A stretch of DNA of 64,000 nucleotides from an uncultured Opitutaceae bacterium (GTDB taxonomy: Bacteria; Verrucomicrobiota; Verrucomicrobiia; Opitutales; Opitutaceae). The position numbers were made by a program, and so were the translations under genes. Position 1 is the first letter of the stretch, and the number at the start of each line of letters is the position of its first letter. Location of the stretch: positions 4,473,627 to 4,537,626 of the forward strand of contig OX638348.1 of the NCBI GenBank assembly GCA_951813085.1. Direction: 5' to 3'. This document shows, in pieces, positions 52,746 through 62,581 of this stretch. The notes under the pieces are model-generated. The model was not told the DNA's origin. It saw only the letters and a list, made by a program, of their open reading frames with translations, and searched no databases.

Positions 52746-53111
52746 ATGTCCTATTTAATCGATTTTTCGACTGCGACAAGCGACCAGATTGAAAAAGCGC
52801 TCTGTCAGCGCTTGGAGCAAATCCGGCTCTCACGTAATGTGCCCCAGGGAAGCCTTGCGGACGAGGCGGGCGTGTCGGTTCGAACGATTCGCAATCTAGA
52901 GAAGGGTGAGGGGGTTTCCTTTGATACGGCGCTGCGTGTAATGATTGCCTTGGGAGTTCAGCAGGCATTGGAGTCCTTGTTACCCGATCCAGCCATCCGG
53001 CCGGTAGAACGCGTTGAAGCACGAGCCGCGGAGCGCAAACGCGCATCGCCTCAAGCGACGAGAGAGAAGAAGGTATGGACTTGGGCGGACGGCGAGGACG
53101 ACGATGAATAA
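52746..53111 (+). CDS. hipB: HipB-like antitoxin, XRE-family regulator
   Basis: 121 residues. Helix-turn-helix in CQRLEQIRLSRNVPQGSLAD then EAGVSVRTIRNLEKGEGVSF, the XRE pattern. A charged, Arg/Glu-rich C-terminal tail ends WTWADGEDDDE. The stop overlaps the hipA start (ATGAATAA), so the two are translationally coupled. By analogy it binds its own promoter and, with HipA, represses the operon. Candidate operators lie just upstream. Confidence 0.85.
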   Translation: MSYLIDFSTATSDQIEKALCQRLEQIRLSRNVPQGSLADEAGVSVRTIRNLEKGEGVSFDTALRVMIALGVQQALESLLPDPAIRPVERVEARAAERKRASPQATREKKVWTWADGEDDDE

Positions 53112-54408
53112 CAACGCCAAAGTCATTCTATGGGGCAATGTCATAGGAGCCGTAACTTGGCTAGATGATCGTGGCGTTGGCGTGTTCCAGTATCACCCCG
53201 ATTTCTTGGGAAGCGGCATAGAGCTGTCGCCCTTGACGATGCCTCTTCGTGATTTTCCCTATGAGTTCCCGGCATTGCCGCAGGATACGTTTAAAGGGCT
53301 GCCAAGTATGCTCGCTGACGCGCTTCCGGACAAGTACGGTAACGCCATCATTGACGAGTGGTTGGCGTCGCAGGGTCGGACTGCGTCCAGCTTTCATCCG
53401 GTTGAGCGTCTTTGCTATATCGGAAGCCGTGGCATGGGCGCCTTGGAGTTTGAACCGGCGACCATGGGGATCCCGAAAGAAACTCAAGACTTGGAAATTG
53501 CAAAACTGGTCGAGCTTGCCGATCAGGTTCTTGACCAGCGGAAACGCCTTGGCGGGGTCTTTACGGGCGAGGACGACACGCAAGTCATCGAAGATATATT
53601 GAGGGTCGGCACGTCTGCAGGTGGCGCCAGAGCCAAGGCAATCCTCGCATGGAACCCGAGTACTGGAGCCTTTTGTTCGGGTCAAGTTGATAGCGACGAT
53701 GCGTTCGAGCACTGGCTCATGAAGTTCGATGGAGTGTCCAATAATCGGGATAAGGAACTCGCGGACCCTCAAGGATATGGTAAAATTGAATACGCCTACT
53801 ACCTCATGGCGGTTGCAGCCGGAATAAAAATGAATGATTGTCGTTTGCACTTCGAAGGCGGTCGCAGCCACTTCATGACTAAACGTTTTGATCGAACCGC
53901 GAAAGGCGGCAGACGGCACATGCAAACCTTAGGGGCGATCGCGCATTACGATTACAACCAACCGGCCAGCTATTCGTATGAACAAGCGATTCAGGTAATG
54001 AAGCGACTGAAATTGCCTCGCGAAGATTTGGAGCAGCAAGTATTGAGAGCATTCTTCAACGTGATCGGCAGGAACCAGGATGACCACGTTAAGAACATCG
54101 CGTTCCTTATGAATCGCAGAGGTGAATGGTCGCTTTCACCTGCATATGATGTGACTTACTCCTATGATCCCAAAGGAGAATGGACAAGCCGGCACCAGAT
54201 GAGTGTGAACGGCAAGCGCGACGCGTTTTCCAGAGACGATCTCATCAGTCTCGCCAGCCAGGCGGGGGTCAAGAAGAAACCCGCTACCAACATGCTAGAT
54301 CAGGTGATATCAGTAGTTGAGAAATGGGAACACTTCGCAAATCGAGCCGAAGTTCCCGAAAAGCGCGCCGAACAAATAAAAAGAGCGCATCGAGTCGATC
54401 TTAGTTAG
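53104..54408 (+). CDS. hipA: HipA-like serine/threonine kinase toxin
   Basis: 434 residues from ATG 53104 (an upstream frame to 53014 is a shadow of hipB). HipA-N part: VILWGNVIGAVTWLDDRGV, QYHPDFLGSGIELSPLTM. Kinase domain: Gly-rich loop VGTSAGGARAKAILAWN, WLMKFDGVSNN (ATP lysine region), catalytic loop VIGRNQDDHVKNIAFLM with Asp, and the metal Asp in SPAYDVTYSY. HipA toxins phosphorylate tRNA synthetases (GltX in E. coli) and cause dormancy. The full-size kinase and matching HipB suggest an active module. Its edge next to the defence operon is typical. Confidence 0.88.
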   Translation: MNNNAKVILWGNVIGAVTWLDDRGVGVFQYHPDFLGSGIELSPLTMPLRDFPYEFPALPQDTFKGLPSMLADALPDKYGNAIIDEWLASQGRTASSFHPVERLCYIGSRGMGALEFEPATMGIPKETQDLEIAKLVELADQVLDQRKRLGGVFTGEDDTQVIEDILRVGTSAGGARAKAILAWNPSTGAFCSGQVDSDDAFEHWLMKFDGVSNNRDKELADPQGYGKIEYAYYLMAVAAGIKMNDCRLHFEGGRSHFMTKRFDRTAKGGRRHMQTLGAIAHYDYNQPASYSYEQAIQVMKRLKLPREDLEQQVLRAFFNVIGRNQDDHVKNIAFLMNRRGEWSLSPAYDVTYSYDPKGEWTSRHQMSVNGKRDAFSRDDLISLASQAGVKKKPATNMLDQVISVVEKWEHFANRAEVPEKRAEQIKRAHRVDLS

Positions 54409-54415
54409 GCGAAAA

Positions 54416-54826
54416 ATGATCAAACACATACAATTTCTAATACCCCTACTCGCCATCGGCTGCACAAGGGTGATCGGTCAAGAATCAATCATTGGCACTT
54501 GGAAGCATGACGAATCTGGCGGATACGTGATCTTTCATGAAAGTGGAGAACTCGAATTTTTTGATAATCAAAAGAATAAGCAGGAAATGTTGCCTGGAGA
54601 TTCTTCAAGGTGGGAGGTCGTTAGTGACAAGGAACCGAAACAACTATTCTACATTTTTATTATTAGCGGCGAATTGGAAAAGACACCGATTGGTATCTAT
54701 AAAATAGAAAATGGAAGGTTAACTATAGGAGAAGCCAGAGGATTCGATTCTTCCGACGGATTTCAGTATGTATTGCCCAAGGACTTTTCTGGTTATAGTC
54801 ATACATATACGAAATCTAATTTATGA
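54416..54826 (+). CDS. Small lipoprotein, unknown function
   Basis: 136 residues. Lipobox LIPLLAIGC at the N-terminus. The rest, IIGTWKHDESGGYVIFHESG and IYKIENGRLTIGEARG, is a small beta domain of the lipocalin-like 'DUF' type with unknown ligand. It follows hipA by 7 bases but has no known link with toxin-antitoxin function. Confidence 0.55.
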   Translation: MIKHIQFLIPLLAIGCTRVIGQESIIGTWKHDESGGYVIFHESGELEFFDNQKNKQEMLPGDSSRWEVVSDKEPKQLFYIFIISGELEKTPIGIYKIENGRLTIGEARGFDSSDGFQYVLPKDFSGYSHTYTKSNL

Positions 54827-54916
54827 TTCCTAACCAGGCAGTCTCAATTCGTACCCACTCCGCGGGCACTCTTGAGACACACAGAGGACTAGAATTTAAG
54901 GGTTATTAAAAAGAAT

Positions 54917-55189
54917 ATGGATGTAAGTACAACACATCGAACCTCCGGAATGGCAATAGCGTCTTTGATTCTGTCGATTCTATCGTTCTTCTTCACGTTG
55001 ATAACACTCTTCTTAGGGCCGTTGCTATCTGTTCCGGCCATCCTTTGCGGCCATAAAGCGAGATCTGAGTGCAGGAGAGAATCAAGCGTCAAGGGAAGAG
55101 GATTAGCTTTGGCTGGTGTGGTGATTGGTTACGTTTCTCTAGCGCTAAGTATTGGAGGCATCGCTATTTTATTATTTACTCATGGATAA
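54917..55189 (+). CDS. DUF4190 small membrane protein
   Basis: 90 residues: two membrane helices, GMAIASLILSILSFFFTLIT with GPLLSVPAILCGHKA, then a Lys/Arg turn, GRGLALAGVVIGYVSLALSI. The G-x-A-I-x-S-L-x-L and G-H-x-A-x-x-x pattern is the DUF4190 signature, a family of unknown function often annotated with cell-envelope proteins. It is the last gene before the IS3 remnant. Confidence 0.75.
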   Translation: MDVSTTHRTSGMAIASLILSILSFFFTLITLFLGPLLSVPAILCGHKARSECRRESSVKGRGLALAGVVIGYVSLALSIGGIAILLFTHG

Positions 55190-55224
55190 AGCACTTTTTA
55201 GACAGTTCAGGAATGGTAACTGGT

Positions 55225-55711
55225 TGGGACCCCGCGAACTAGCCCACTTTTGATGAGGTGATTTTCGTCGATCAACGAAAGGGACATCATCGATGAAAAA
55301 GACAAGACGCGCGACCGAGCAGATAATCCGCATACTGAGGGAGGCCGACACGGGGCTTCGGACCGAGGGGATCTGCCGCAGGCGCAGCATCAGCTCGCAG
55401 AGCTTCTACCGTTGGAAGAGCAAGTACGGAGGCATGGATCTGAAGGAGGCTCAGCGCCTCCGCGACCTGGAGAAGGAGAACACCGAGCTCAAGAAGCTGC
55501 TTGCCGACCAGCTGCTCAAGACCAAGGCCCTGGAGATCGCGCTGGGGAAAAACCTCTGAGCCCGGAGCGCCAGCGCGGGGTTGCGGCGAAGGTCCAGTCC
55601 GCGCTGTCGCGTTCCGGGAGAGCCGTTTGCCGGTGGCTGGGGATCAGCCGCTCGCCGCTTCGCTATCGCCCGAAGCCCAAGCCCGAGGGGAAGCGCTTGC
55701 TGGAGTCGGAG
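55225..55711 (+). mobile_element. Truncated IS3-family insertion sequence
   Basis: Contains a full orfA and only the first 50 or so codons of orfB before the sequence passes into DUF4391 coding sequence near 55703-55715. The right end is missing. The left boundary is estimated from the start of conserved non-coding sequence (TGGTTGGGACCCCGCG near 55223). No pair of terminal repeats can be shown. Confidence 0.6.
55293..55559 (+). CDS. IS3-family transposase OrfA (IS2/IS407-type)
   Basis: 88 residues. Helix-turn-helix (TEQIIRILREADTGLRTEGI, CRRRSISSQSFYRWKSKYGG) followed by a leucine-zipper stretch (LRDLEKENTELKKLLADQLL). The end, LGKNL, lies over a GGGGAAAAACC run, where ribosomes can slip back one base into orfB. 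OrfA alone binds DNA but does not transpose. Intact, but without a complete orfB. Confidence 0.85.
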   Translation: MKKTRRATEQIIRILREADTGLRTEGICRRRSISSQSFYRWKSKYGGMDLKEAQRLRDLEKENTELKKLLADQLLKTKALEIALGKNL

Positions 55712-56278
55712 ATCGTCTGGCAATACAAACTTGCGCCAGAAACCATCAACCTTAGCGCCACCAAATCGATTCCAGAGATACAGATATTCCGAATCAAACT
55801 TCGAGGGGCCGATTTGAATAGAGAGTTGGATGAGGTTGTCTTGCGAGCAATCGACAGAGCAATTGCGTTCCCGATCATTTTCGAACTGACCCAGGCAGGT
55901 AAGCGCAAAGCTATTGCGTCATATAAACGCCCTAGTGAAGCCGATAACACGAAATGGGTCGTTAGCGAGTATTTCGGAACAGAGTGGGAAGTGGAAGACG
56001 GACCTCGACAACCTCTCCCTTCTGCCCTGAATCTTGGTGCGCTCTATGACAAACTTCTCAATGCATTGATTCCGGCGACGACCGGAATTGAAGAGCCCAT
56101 CGTGAAGCGTGTTGAGCGCATGGAAGCGATCCGGGCGAAGCAGCGCGAGGCGGATCGCATTAAGGCTCGCCTTGCTCGAGAAAAGCAATTCAACAAACGT
56201 GTTGCGATAAACGCCGAGCTGCGGGAAGTGACGAAGCAGCTGAAACACCTTGGCGCGACTGTCACGGCTTTGGATTAA
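55556..56278 (+). pseudogene. DUF4391 protein fused to the start of IS3 OrfB
   Basis: The frame begins as IS3 OrfB (LSPERQRGVAAKVQSALS, CRWLGISRSPLRYRPKPK) and continues at about 55712 as DUF4391: IVWQYKLAPETINLSATKSI, IQIFRIKLRGADLNRELDEV, FELTQAGKRKAIASYKRPSE, then SEYFGTEWEVEDGPRQPLPS and a C-terminal coiled helix (KQREADRIKARLAREKQFNK). About the first 40 residues of DUF4391 are lost. DUF4391 is a recurrent partner of Mod and Res of certain type III systems; role unknown. Whether the hybrid is made depends on frameshifting at orfA. It is followed by the mod gene 8 bases later. Confidence 0.75.
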
Positions 56279-56286
56279 GAAGACTG

Positions 56287-58201
56287 GTGAAAACGATGGA
56301 AAAACTGAAAATGCATAGCCGTGACCTTACCGATGAGAACGTGGCGAAAATTCGTGAACTGTTTCCGGGGAGCGTGACCGAGGCCAAGGACGAAGACGGC
56401 AACCTTCGGTATGTCGTCGATTTTGATCAGCTAAAACAGGAGTTGAGTGACCATATCGTTGAGGGGCCTCAGGAGCGGTACCAGCTCAATTGGCCGGGGA
56501 AACGCGAAGCTCTCCTAACCGCCAATGCACCCATTGCTAAAACGCTCCGTCCATCCCGCAAAGAAAGTGTTAACTTTGATTCGACCCAAAATCTCTTTAT
56601 TGAGGGAGACAATCTTGAAGCCCTAAAGCTTCTCCAAGAGACATATCTTGGCAAGATCAAGATGATTTATATCGACCCGCCTTATAACACCGGCCACGAT
56701 TTCGTTTACGAGGATAATTTCGCTGAAAGTACGGATGAATTTTTTCAAAGATCAAATCAGACGGATGAATTGGGCAATCGATTGGTTGCCAATCCAGACA
56801 GCAATGGAAGATTTCACTCTGATTGGCTGTCAATGATGTATGCCAGGTTAAGGTTGTCTAGGTCGTTGGTCTCCGACGTTGGTCTCCGACGTTGGTCTGA
56901 TTTTCATTAGCATCGATGATGGTGAGGTGGCAAACCTAAGACGATGTTGTGATGAAATATTTGGTGAGAACAATTTCGTGGCTCAAATAGCTTGGGAAAA
57001 AAGGTATACGAGGTCAAACAACGCAAAGCGGTTTTACTCTTTAAAAGACACGATCCTAGTATTTCGAAAATCCGAAGCTCTCGACATAATAAAAGAAAAG
57101 AGGACTGATAAAGCGGACGCCAACTACCGAAATCCTGACGATGATCCCAAAGGGCCTTGGATGACATCGTCATATGTGAATCCTGCAACCAAAGAGGCTA
57201 GGCCCAATCTAGTTTACGGAATACGAAATCCTCATACCGACGAAGTTGTTCATCATCCCACCCATGCTTGGAAGTTCAGTGAAGCTGAGCAAAAAAATCA
57301 TGCGGCGGAAAACAGACTATGGTGGGGGGCAGACGGATCGGCTGAGTATCCGCGCCTTAAACTATATCTATCGGAACAAACCGACGGAATGGTTCCAATT
57401 GACGTATGGGACTATAAGACGTCTGGAACAACCGACGAAGGCGGAACAGAAATCAAGGAGTTATTTGGCTCTGCTGTTTTCGACACCGCAAAACCAACAA
57501 AACTAATAAGACGAATGCTAGGTATTGCAACGTCGCCATCCAGCAGCGATATAGTTCTAGATTTTTTCGCAGGTTCTTGTAGTACTGCCGTCGCTGTTAT
57601 GAAGGAAAATGCAACTGATGGCGGACAGAGAAGATCGATTTCAATTCAAATCGCTGAACCATGTGTCGAAGGTTCTATAGCCCGAAGTTCAGGTTTCGAT
57701 ACCATTTCCGAAATTTCAATGGAGCGGATTCGACGATCTGGAAAAAAGGTTCTTGAAAGTGAATGCCATGAAAACTGGAACAAGGACGTTGGCTTCCGTG
57801 TCCTGAAGATCGACACGTCCAATATGGCAGACGTGTATTACACACCGGGCGAAGTGAAGCAAGAAGACCTGCTGGCTGCCGTTGATAACATTAAGCCAGG
57901 GCGCGACAATCCTGAGGATCTGTTGTTCCAGGTGCTCGTCGATTGGGGCGTTGACCTAACCCTACCCATCCGCAGCGAGAGCGTGCAGGGCAAGACCGTC
58001 TTCTTCGTCAATGAAGAGCCCTACGACCTAATCGCTTGTTTCGATACCGGCGTCACGGAAGAACTCGTGAAAGAGCTCGCGAAGCATGAGCCAATGCGCG
58101 TCGTTTTCAGGGACAATGGTTTCGTCTCCGATTCCGTGAAGATCAATGTCGACCAGGTATTCCGGCAGCTTTCCCCTGCAACTGACGTTAAGTCGATTTA
58201 G
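56287..58201 (+). pseudogene. mod: Type III restriction-modification methyltransferase (Mod), frame broken by a 13-bp duplication
   Basis: Beta-class adenine methyltransferase. The start is GTG 56287 or ATG 56296. Motif IV DPPYNTGHDFVYEDNF comes first, motif I as LDFFAGSCSTAVAVMKENAT near the end, as in Mod subunits. The frame shifts at 56878, where a 13-base unit is present twice; removal of one copy joins SLVSDVG to LIFISIDDGEVANLRRCCDE and restores a protein of about 633 residues. Mod recognises the target DNA and methylates adenine; with Res it restricts foreign DNA. With the duplication only a short, truncated product is made. Confidence 0.88.
56865..56899 (+). repeat. Tandem 13-bp repeat inside mod
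   Basis: GTTGGTCTCCGAC at 56865-56877 and again at 56878-56890, followed by GTTGGTCTG, a partial third copy. One extra copy changes the reading frame (13 is not a multiple of 3). Confidence 0.85.
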
Positions 58202-58211
58202 GGGGTAAGGA

Positions 58212-61200
58212 ATGAAACTCAAATTCAAAGTTCAGCCATATCAAACAAACGCAGTAGATGCGGTGGTCGATTGTTTCGCCGGTCAACCGATGAGCAGCGG
58301 GCTACGCTATCGCATTGATCCTGGCAAGGCGGTCCAGATGGCGGCTTTTGAAGAGGGCTTCAAGAACGAGGACATACGACTGACAGACGGGCAACTGCTG
58401 ACCAATATCCAAAGCGTGCAAAAGCGCCAGAACCTAACACCCATGCGATCTCTGGATGATTTCACGGAGGTTGACCGTAAAGGCCAAGTCAAGCCGAAGG
58501 CCAAGAGTTACAAGCCAGGGGCAAAACTCAATCTCGACATCGAGATGGAGACCGGCACCGGCAAGACCTATTGCTACATCAAGACTATCTTCGAGATGAA
58601 CAAGCGATATGGCTGGTCGAAATTTATTGTCATGGTGCCGAGTATCGCTATTCGCGAAGGTGTTCATAAGTCTTTCCAGATCACAGCGGACCATTTCACA
58701 GAGAGTTATGGAAAGAAAGCACGCTTCTTCATTTACAATTCGAAGCGCCTGCATGAGCTGGAGAGTTTCTCTTCCGACGCCGGGATCAACGTGATGATCA
58801 TCAATATCCAGGCGTTCAATGCACGGGGTGCTGACAATCGCCGGATATATGAAGAGCTTGACGACTTCCAATCGCGTCGCCCGATTGACGTGATTAGCAG
58901 CAACCGACCGATCCTCATTCTGGATGAACCACAGAAGATGGAGGGCAAAGCAACACTCGATGCGTTGCCAAAGTTCAATCCGCTGATGATCCTGCGATAT
59001 TCAGCAACCCACAGAACCAACCACCTCAAAGTGCATCGGCTCGATGCTCTGGATGCCTACAACCAGAAACTCGTGAAGAAGATTGCCGTTCGGGGAATCC
59101 AGACGCGCGGACGCGCGGGTACCAACGCTTATCTCTACCTCGAAGGGATCGACATCTCAAAGAAGGCCCCGGTCGCGCGGATCGAGATGGAAGTGAAGCA
59201 AAAATCTGGAGAGATCAAACGGCAACTGCGGCGGCTTGAGTTTGGCCGTGATCTTTTCGCTGTGTCCGAAGGGCTCGACCAATATCGCGACTTCACTATC
59301 TCGCAGATCGACTACAACAACGATTCCGTAGAATTCACGAACGGCCTTGTGCTGCAAGCAGGTGAGGCAACCGGCGATGTGAATGAAAAGGATATCCGGC
59401 GTATTCAAATCCGCGAGACGATCAAAGCTCACTTCGATAAGGAGAAACAACTTTTCTCCCAAGGGGTCAAAGTGCTTTCTCTGTTCTTTATCGACGAGGT
59501 GGTGAAATACCGAGATTATGACCAGGGCGACGATAAAGGCGATTATGCGCGCGTCTTCGAGGAAGAGTATGGTCAATTGAAAGAGGAGTATCTCTCAGAG
59601 CTCGCAATCGACAATGAGGAATACCGGAAATACTTAGCGGGCATAGAGGAGGACGCCACTCATAACGGATACTTTGCTATCGACAAGAAAACGAACCGGA
59701 TGAAAGACCCGAAGGCGGCAGTTCGAGGTGAAAATGTAGGGCTTTCAGATGACGTAGACGCGTATGACTTGATCCTGAAAGACAAAGAGCGACTCCTAGC
59801 GTTTGACGAACCAACTCGCTTCATTTTTTCGCATTCGGCTCTCCGTGAGGGCTGGGATAATCCTAACGTCTTTGTCATGTGTATGCTAAAGCATAGCAAC
59901 AACACTATATCCCGGCGCCAGGAGGTTGGGCGTGGATTGCGCCTGTCCGTTGACCAGCATGGTGAGCGCATGGACCTACCCGCTGTCGTTCACGACATCA
60001 ATGTTCTGACCGTCGTTGCAAGCGAGAGCTACAAAGATTTTGTCTCAGGGCTTCAAACCGAAATTGCTGAGACACTGTCTGCCCGTCCTCGAAAGGCCGA
60101 TGAGGAGTACTTTACCGGCAAAGTGATTGAGACTTCTGATGGATCGGTCGAAGTTACGCCCCAAATGGCAAAGCAGATATACCGTTATCTGTTGAGGCAC
60201 GATTACACGGACGATGATGACAGCATCACGGATACCTATCACATGGCCAAGGATGCTGGCGAGCTGGCCGAGCTTCCAGAAGAGTTAGAATCCTATGCTG
60301 ATCAGATTGTTGATCTAATCGACAGCGTCTTCGATGACAGTAAATTGCCGAAGATTGATGATGGACGGAAGCCGAAAACGAACCCGCTCAACGACAATTT
60401 TGGGAAAAAGGAGTTTCAGGAGCTCTGGTCCCGGATTAATCGCAAAGCGGTGTATCGCGTGGACTTTGAGTCAAACGAGCTGATCAAAAAAGCGATTAGT
60501 GCGTTGGACAGCCAACTGCGTGTGACGCCACTCCAGTACACCGTGCAGACTGGCGAGCAACATGCCGCAGTGATGGACGAGCAATTAAACACGGGAGAGA
60601 GTTTCAAACTGACCGGCACCACCACGGAAAAGGGTGGCCCTGTCCATTCCGATGTGACCTATGACCTGATCGGTAAAGTCGCTGAGAATGCTCATCTAAC
60701 CCGCAAGACGATAGCGAAGATATTAGCTGGTATACAGCCAGCGATATTTGAGCAGTTCCGAATGAACCCGGAACATTTCATCAGCGAAGCATCACGTCTG
60801 ATAAGCGAGCAGAAAGCGACAGCAATCATTGAGCAACTTTCCTACGATGAGGTGGAGGATCGCTTTGACACCGATATCTTCACGGCGGCACAGACAGGCC
60901 AGGATTTCTCACGTGCGACCGACAAACTCAATAACCATGTCTACGACTATTGCGTGACGGATTCCGATGTTGAGCGGCGTTTCGTCGAAGAGCTCGATAC
61001 GAGCACGGAGGTGGTTGTGTACGCAAAGCTGCCGGGTGGGTTCCTAATTCCCACACCAGTTGGCGACTATAACCCCGATTGGGCCATTTCGTTTAAGCAT
61101 GGCAGTGTTAAACACATCTATTTCGTCGCGGAGACCAAGGGCTCCATGTCCTCAATGAAGCTGCGCGAGATAGAGAAAACCAAGATTGAGTGCGCACGGA

Positions 61201-61310
61201 AATTCTTCGCCGAGCTAAACCAACAAATTGCAGCGGAAAAGATTAAATACGACGTAGTCACTGACTACGCGAAGTTGATGGACTTGGTGAACGAGGTGGC
61301 AGCGCAGTGA
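58212..61310 (+). CDS. res: Type III restriction endonuclease subunit (Res)
   Basis: 1032 residues, start supported by GGTAAGGA 3 bases before ATG. SF2 helicase parts: Walker A ETGTGKT (residues 113-119), the motif II box LILDEPQKM with DEPQ near residue 237, [12 protein letters not shown] (motif III-like SAT), and [13 protein letters not shown] (motif VI). C-terminal nuclease: PD in [12 protein letters not shown] and ETK in [10 protein letters not shown] near residues 955-975, a PD-(D/E)xK core. Res translocates on DNA and cuts when two sites meet, only together with Mod. The frame is intact, unlike its partner. Confidence 0.92.
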   Translation: MKLKFKVQPYQTNAVDAVVDCFAGQPMSSGLRYRIDPGKAVQMAAFEEGFKNEDIRLTDGQLLTNIQSVQKRQNLTPMRSLDDFTEVDRKGQVKPKAKSYKPGAKLNLDIEMETGTGKTYCYIKTIFEMNKRYGWSKFIVMVPSIAIREGVHKSFQITADHFTESYGKKARFFIYNSKRLHELESFSSDAGINVMIINIQAFNARGADNRRIYEELDDFQSRRPIDVISSNRPILILDEPQKMEGKATLDALPKFNPLMILRYSATHRTNHLKVHRLDALDAYNQKLVKKIAVRGIQTRGRAGTNAYLYLEGIDISKKAPVARIEMEVKQKSGEIKRQLRRLEFGRDLFAVSEGLDQYRDFTISQIDYNNDSVEFTNGLVLQAGEATGDVNEKDIRRIQIRETIKAHFDKEKQLFSQGVKVLSLFFIDEVVKYRDYDQGDDKGDYARVFEEEYGQLKEEYLSELAIDNEEYRKYLAGIEEDATHNGYFAIDKKTNRMKDPKAAVRGENVGLSDDVDAYDLILKDKERLLAFDEPTRFIFSHSALREGWDNPNVFVMCMLKHSNNTISRRQEVGRGLRLSVDQHGERMDLPAVVHDINVLTVVASESYKDFVSGLQTEIAETLSARPRKADEEYFTGKVIETSDGSVEVTPQMAKQIYRYLLRHDYTDDDDSITDTYHMAKDAGELAELPEELESYADQIVDLIDSVFDDSKLPKIDDGRKPKTNPLNDNFGKKEFQELWSRINRKAVYRVDFESNELIKKAISALDSQLRVTPLQYTVQTGEQHAAVMDEQLNTGESFKLTGTTTEKGGPVHSDVTYDLIGKVAENAHLTRKTIAKILAGIQPAIFEQFRMNPEHFISEASRLISEQKATAIIEQLSYDEVEDRFDTDIFTAAQTGQDFSRATDKLNNHVYDYCVTDSDVERRFVEELDTSTEVVVYAKLPGGFLIPTPVGDYNPDWAISFKHGSVKHIYFVAETKGSMSSMKLREIEKTKIECARKFFAELNQQIAAEKIKYDVVTDYAKLMDLVNEVAAQ

Positions 61311-61311
61311 T

Positions 61312-62581
61312 ATGGAATTTTTGAAGGGAAGCCGAGACGAATTCGAAAAGCTCAAGGACAAAGATTCTTGGAAAGACAAAGCGGACATCACCCAGCGGCA
61401 GATGGCGGAAGTCTTTGGGGCCAAGAATCTGTCCTTCTTAATGGGATCGGGTTGTTCTTCGCTGAGAAATGGCGACGATGAGCTAGGAATTTCGACGATG
61501 ACGTTCCTGGCAGAAGAATTTCAGTCGCTGCTCGCCACGGAGCCCGCCGATAACGGAGGAGAGGTCTTTGTCAGCCCTGCACAAAAGACCGAACTCCACG
61601 ACAAGCTCGGCATTAATCTTTCCGCCGATGACGTGAAGGGCAATCTTGAGCGGATGATGGAGGTTCTCATCAACGCCCATCATTTCTGCAAAACAAGTGA
61701 CAAAGGCGAACTGAGCTCGGTTGCCACTCTGGTTGATCAGATTATTGCAGGTATTAAAAAGTTCGTCTTGTACAAGTGCACTACAGGCCCCTTTTCCAAT
61801 GGTGATGAAAGCGTCGTTGCGGACTATCGGCGTTTTTACCAGTCCCTGGCGACGCGTTCGCGCGGGCTTGCCCCGCCTTGGGTATTCACGACCAATTACG
61901 ATCTCTTCAATGAATGTGCGATGGATCGCTCGGGCATTCCGTACTCTAACGGCTTCTCTGGAACCGTAGAGCGCAGGTTCAATCAGGCTTGCACTGGCAG
62001 AACAGTTGGACATCACCTCGCGCCGTTGGGCTGCCGTCGATGGATTTGTACACTTCTGCAAGTTACACGGCTCCGTCAATTGGACTGAAGAGGAAAAAGG
62101 TCTCTTCCCCATCCGAGAATCGCACACACCGCTTGATCCATCCACAGATCGAGTCATGATTTACCCGACCCCGTCAAAACAGACGGCGAGCTTTGGATCA
62201 CCATACTCAGATATGTTCCGCGAATTCCAGAGGCAGGTTGTTCAGGATCAGAGCGTCCTGATTATCATGGGGTACAGCTTTGGAGACGAGCACGTCAACA
62301 ACATCATTTTTCAAGGACTTACCTTGCCCAGCTTCAGACTTATAGTCTTCATTGACCACGGAACGAACGACATCACGCGTGAGCTCGCGGCACTTCGTGA
62401 TCCACGCGTCTGGTTCGTTTGGGGCGACGGCAAGAAAGCTGACCAGAAAGCCCATTACTTCGATGGCATCGTCAATCATCTTATGCCCACCAGTGCAGAT
62501 CAAAAGATTGACCAGACCATAGAAGAAGCGTTGCAGACGCTTCTTGTCAAGCAGCAGGGCAGAGCAAATGGCGAGGGATGA
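61312..62581 (+). pseudogene. SIR2-family NAD-processing defence protein, frameshifted
   Basis: ATG at 61312, one base after the res stop. SIR2 fold: LSFLMGSGCSS (G-x-G-x-S nucleotide loop), WVFTTNYDLFNECAMD (T-T-N-Y-D), catalytic His in FCKLHGSVNW, and LIIMGYSFGDEHVNNII. Between FNQA and LALAEQLDITSRRWA one base is missing near 61990 (one base added gives GCN CTT GCA). Repaired length is about 423 residues. Paired with HerA, such proteins form an anti-phage system: they deplete NAD or act as nucleases. Its stop overlaps the HerA start by 14 bases. Confidence 0.85.

Noticed and set aside
53014-53103. Upstream extension of hipA to 53014
   Set aside because: The added residues are antitoxin sequence read in another frame; ATG 53104 overlaps the hipB stop as usual.
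53161-53925. 254-codon minus-strand frame inside hipA
   Set aside because: Antisense shadow of the kinase; no independent features.
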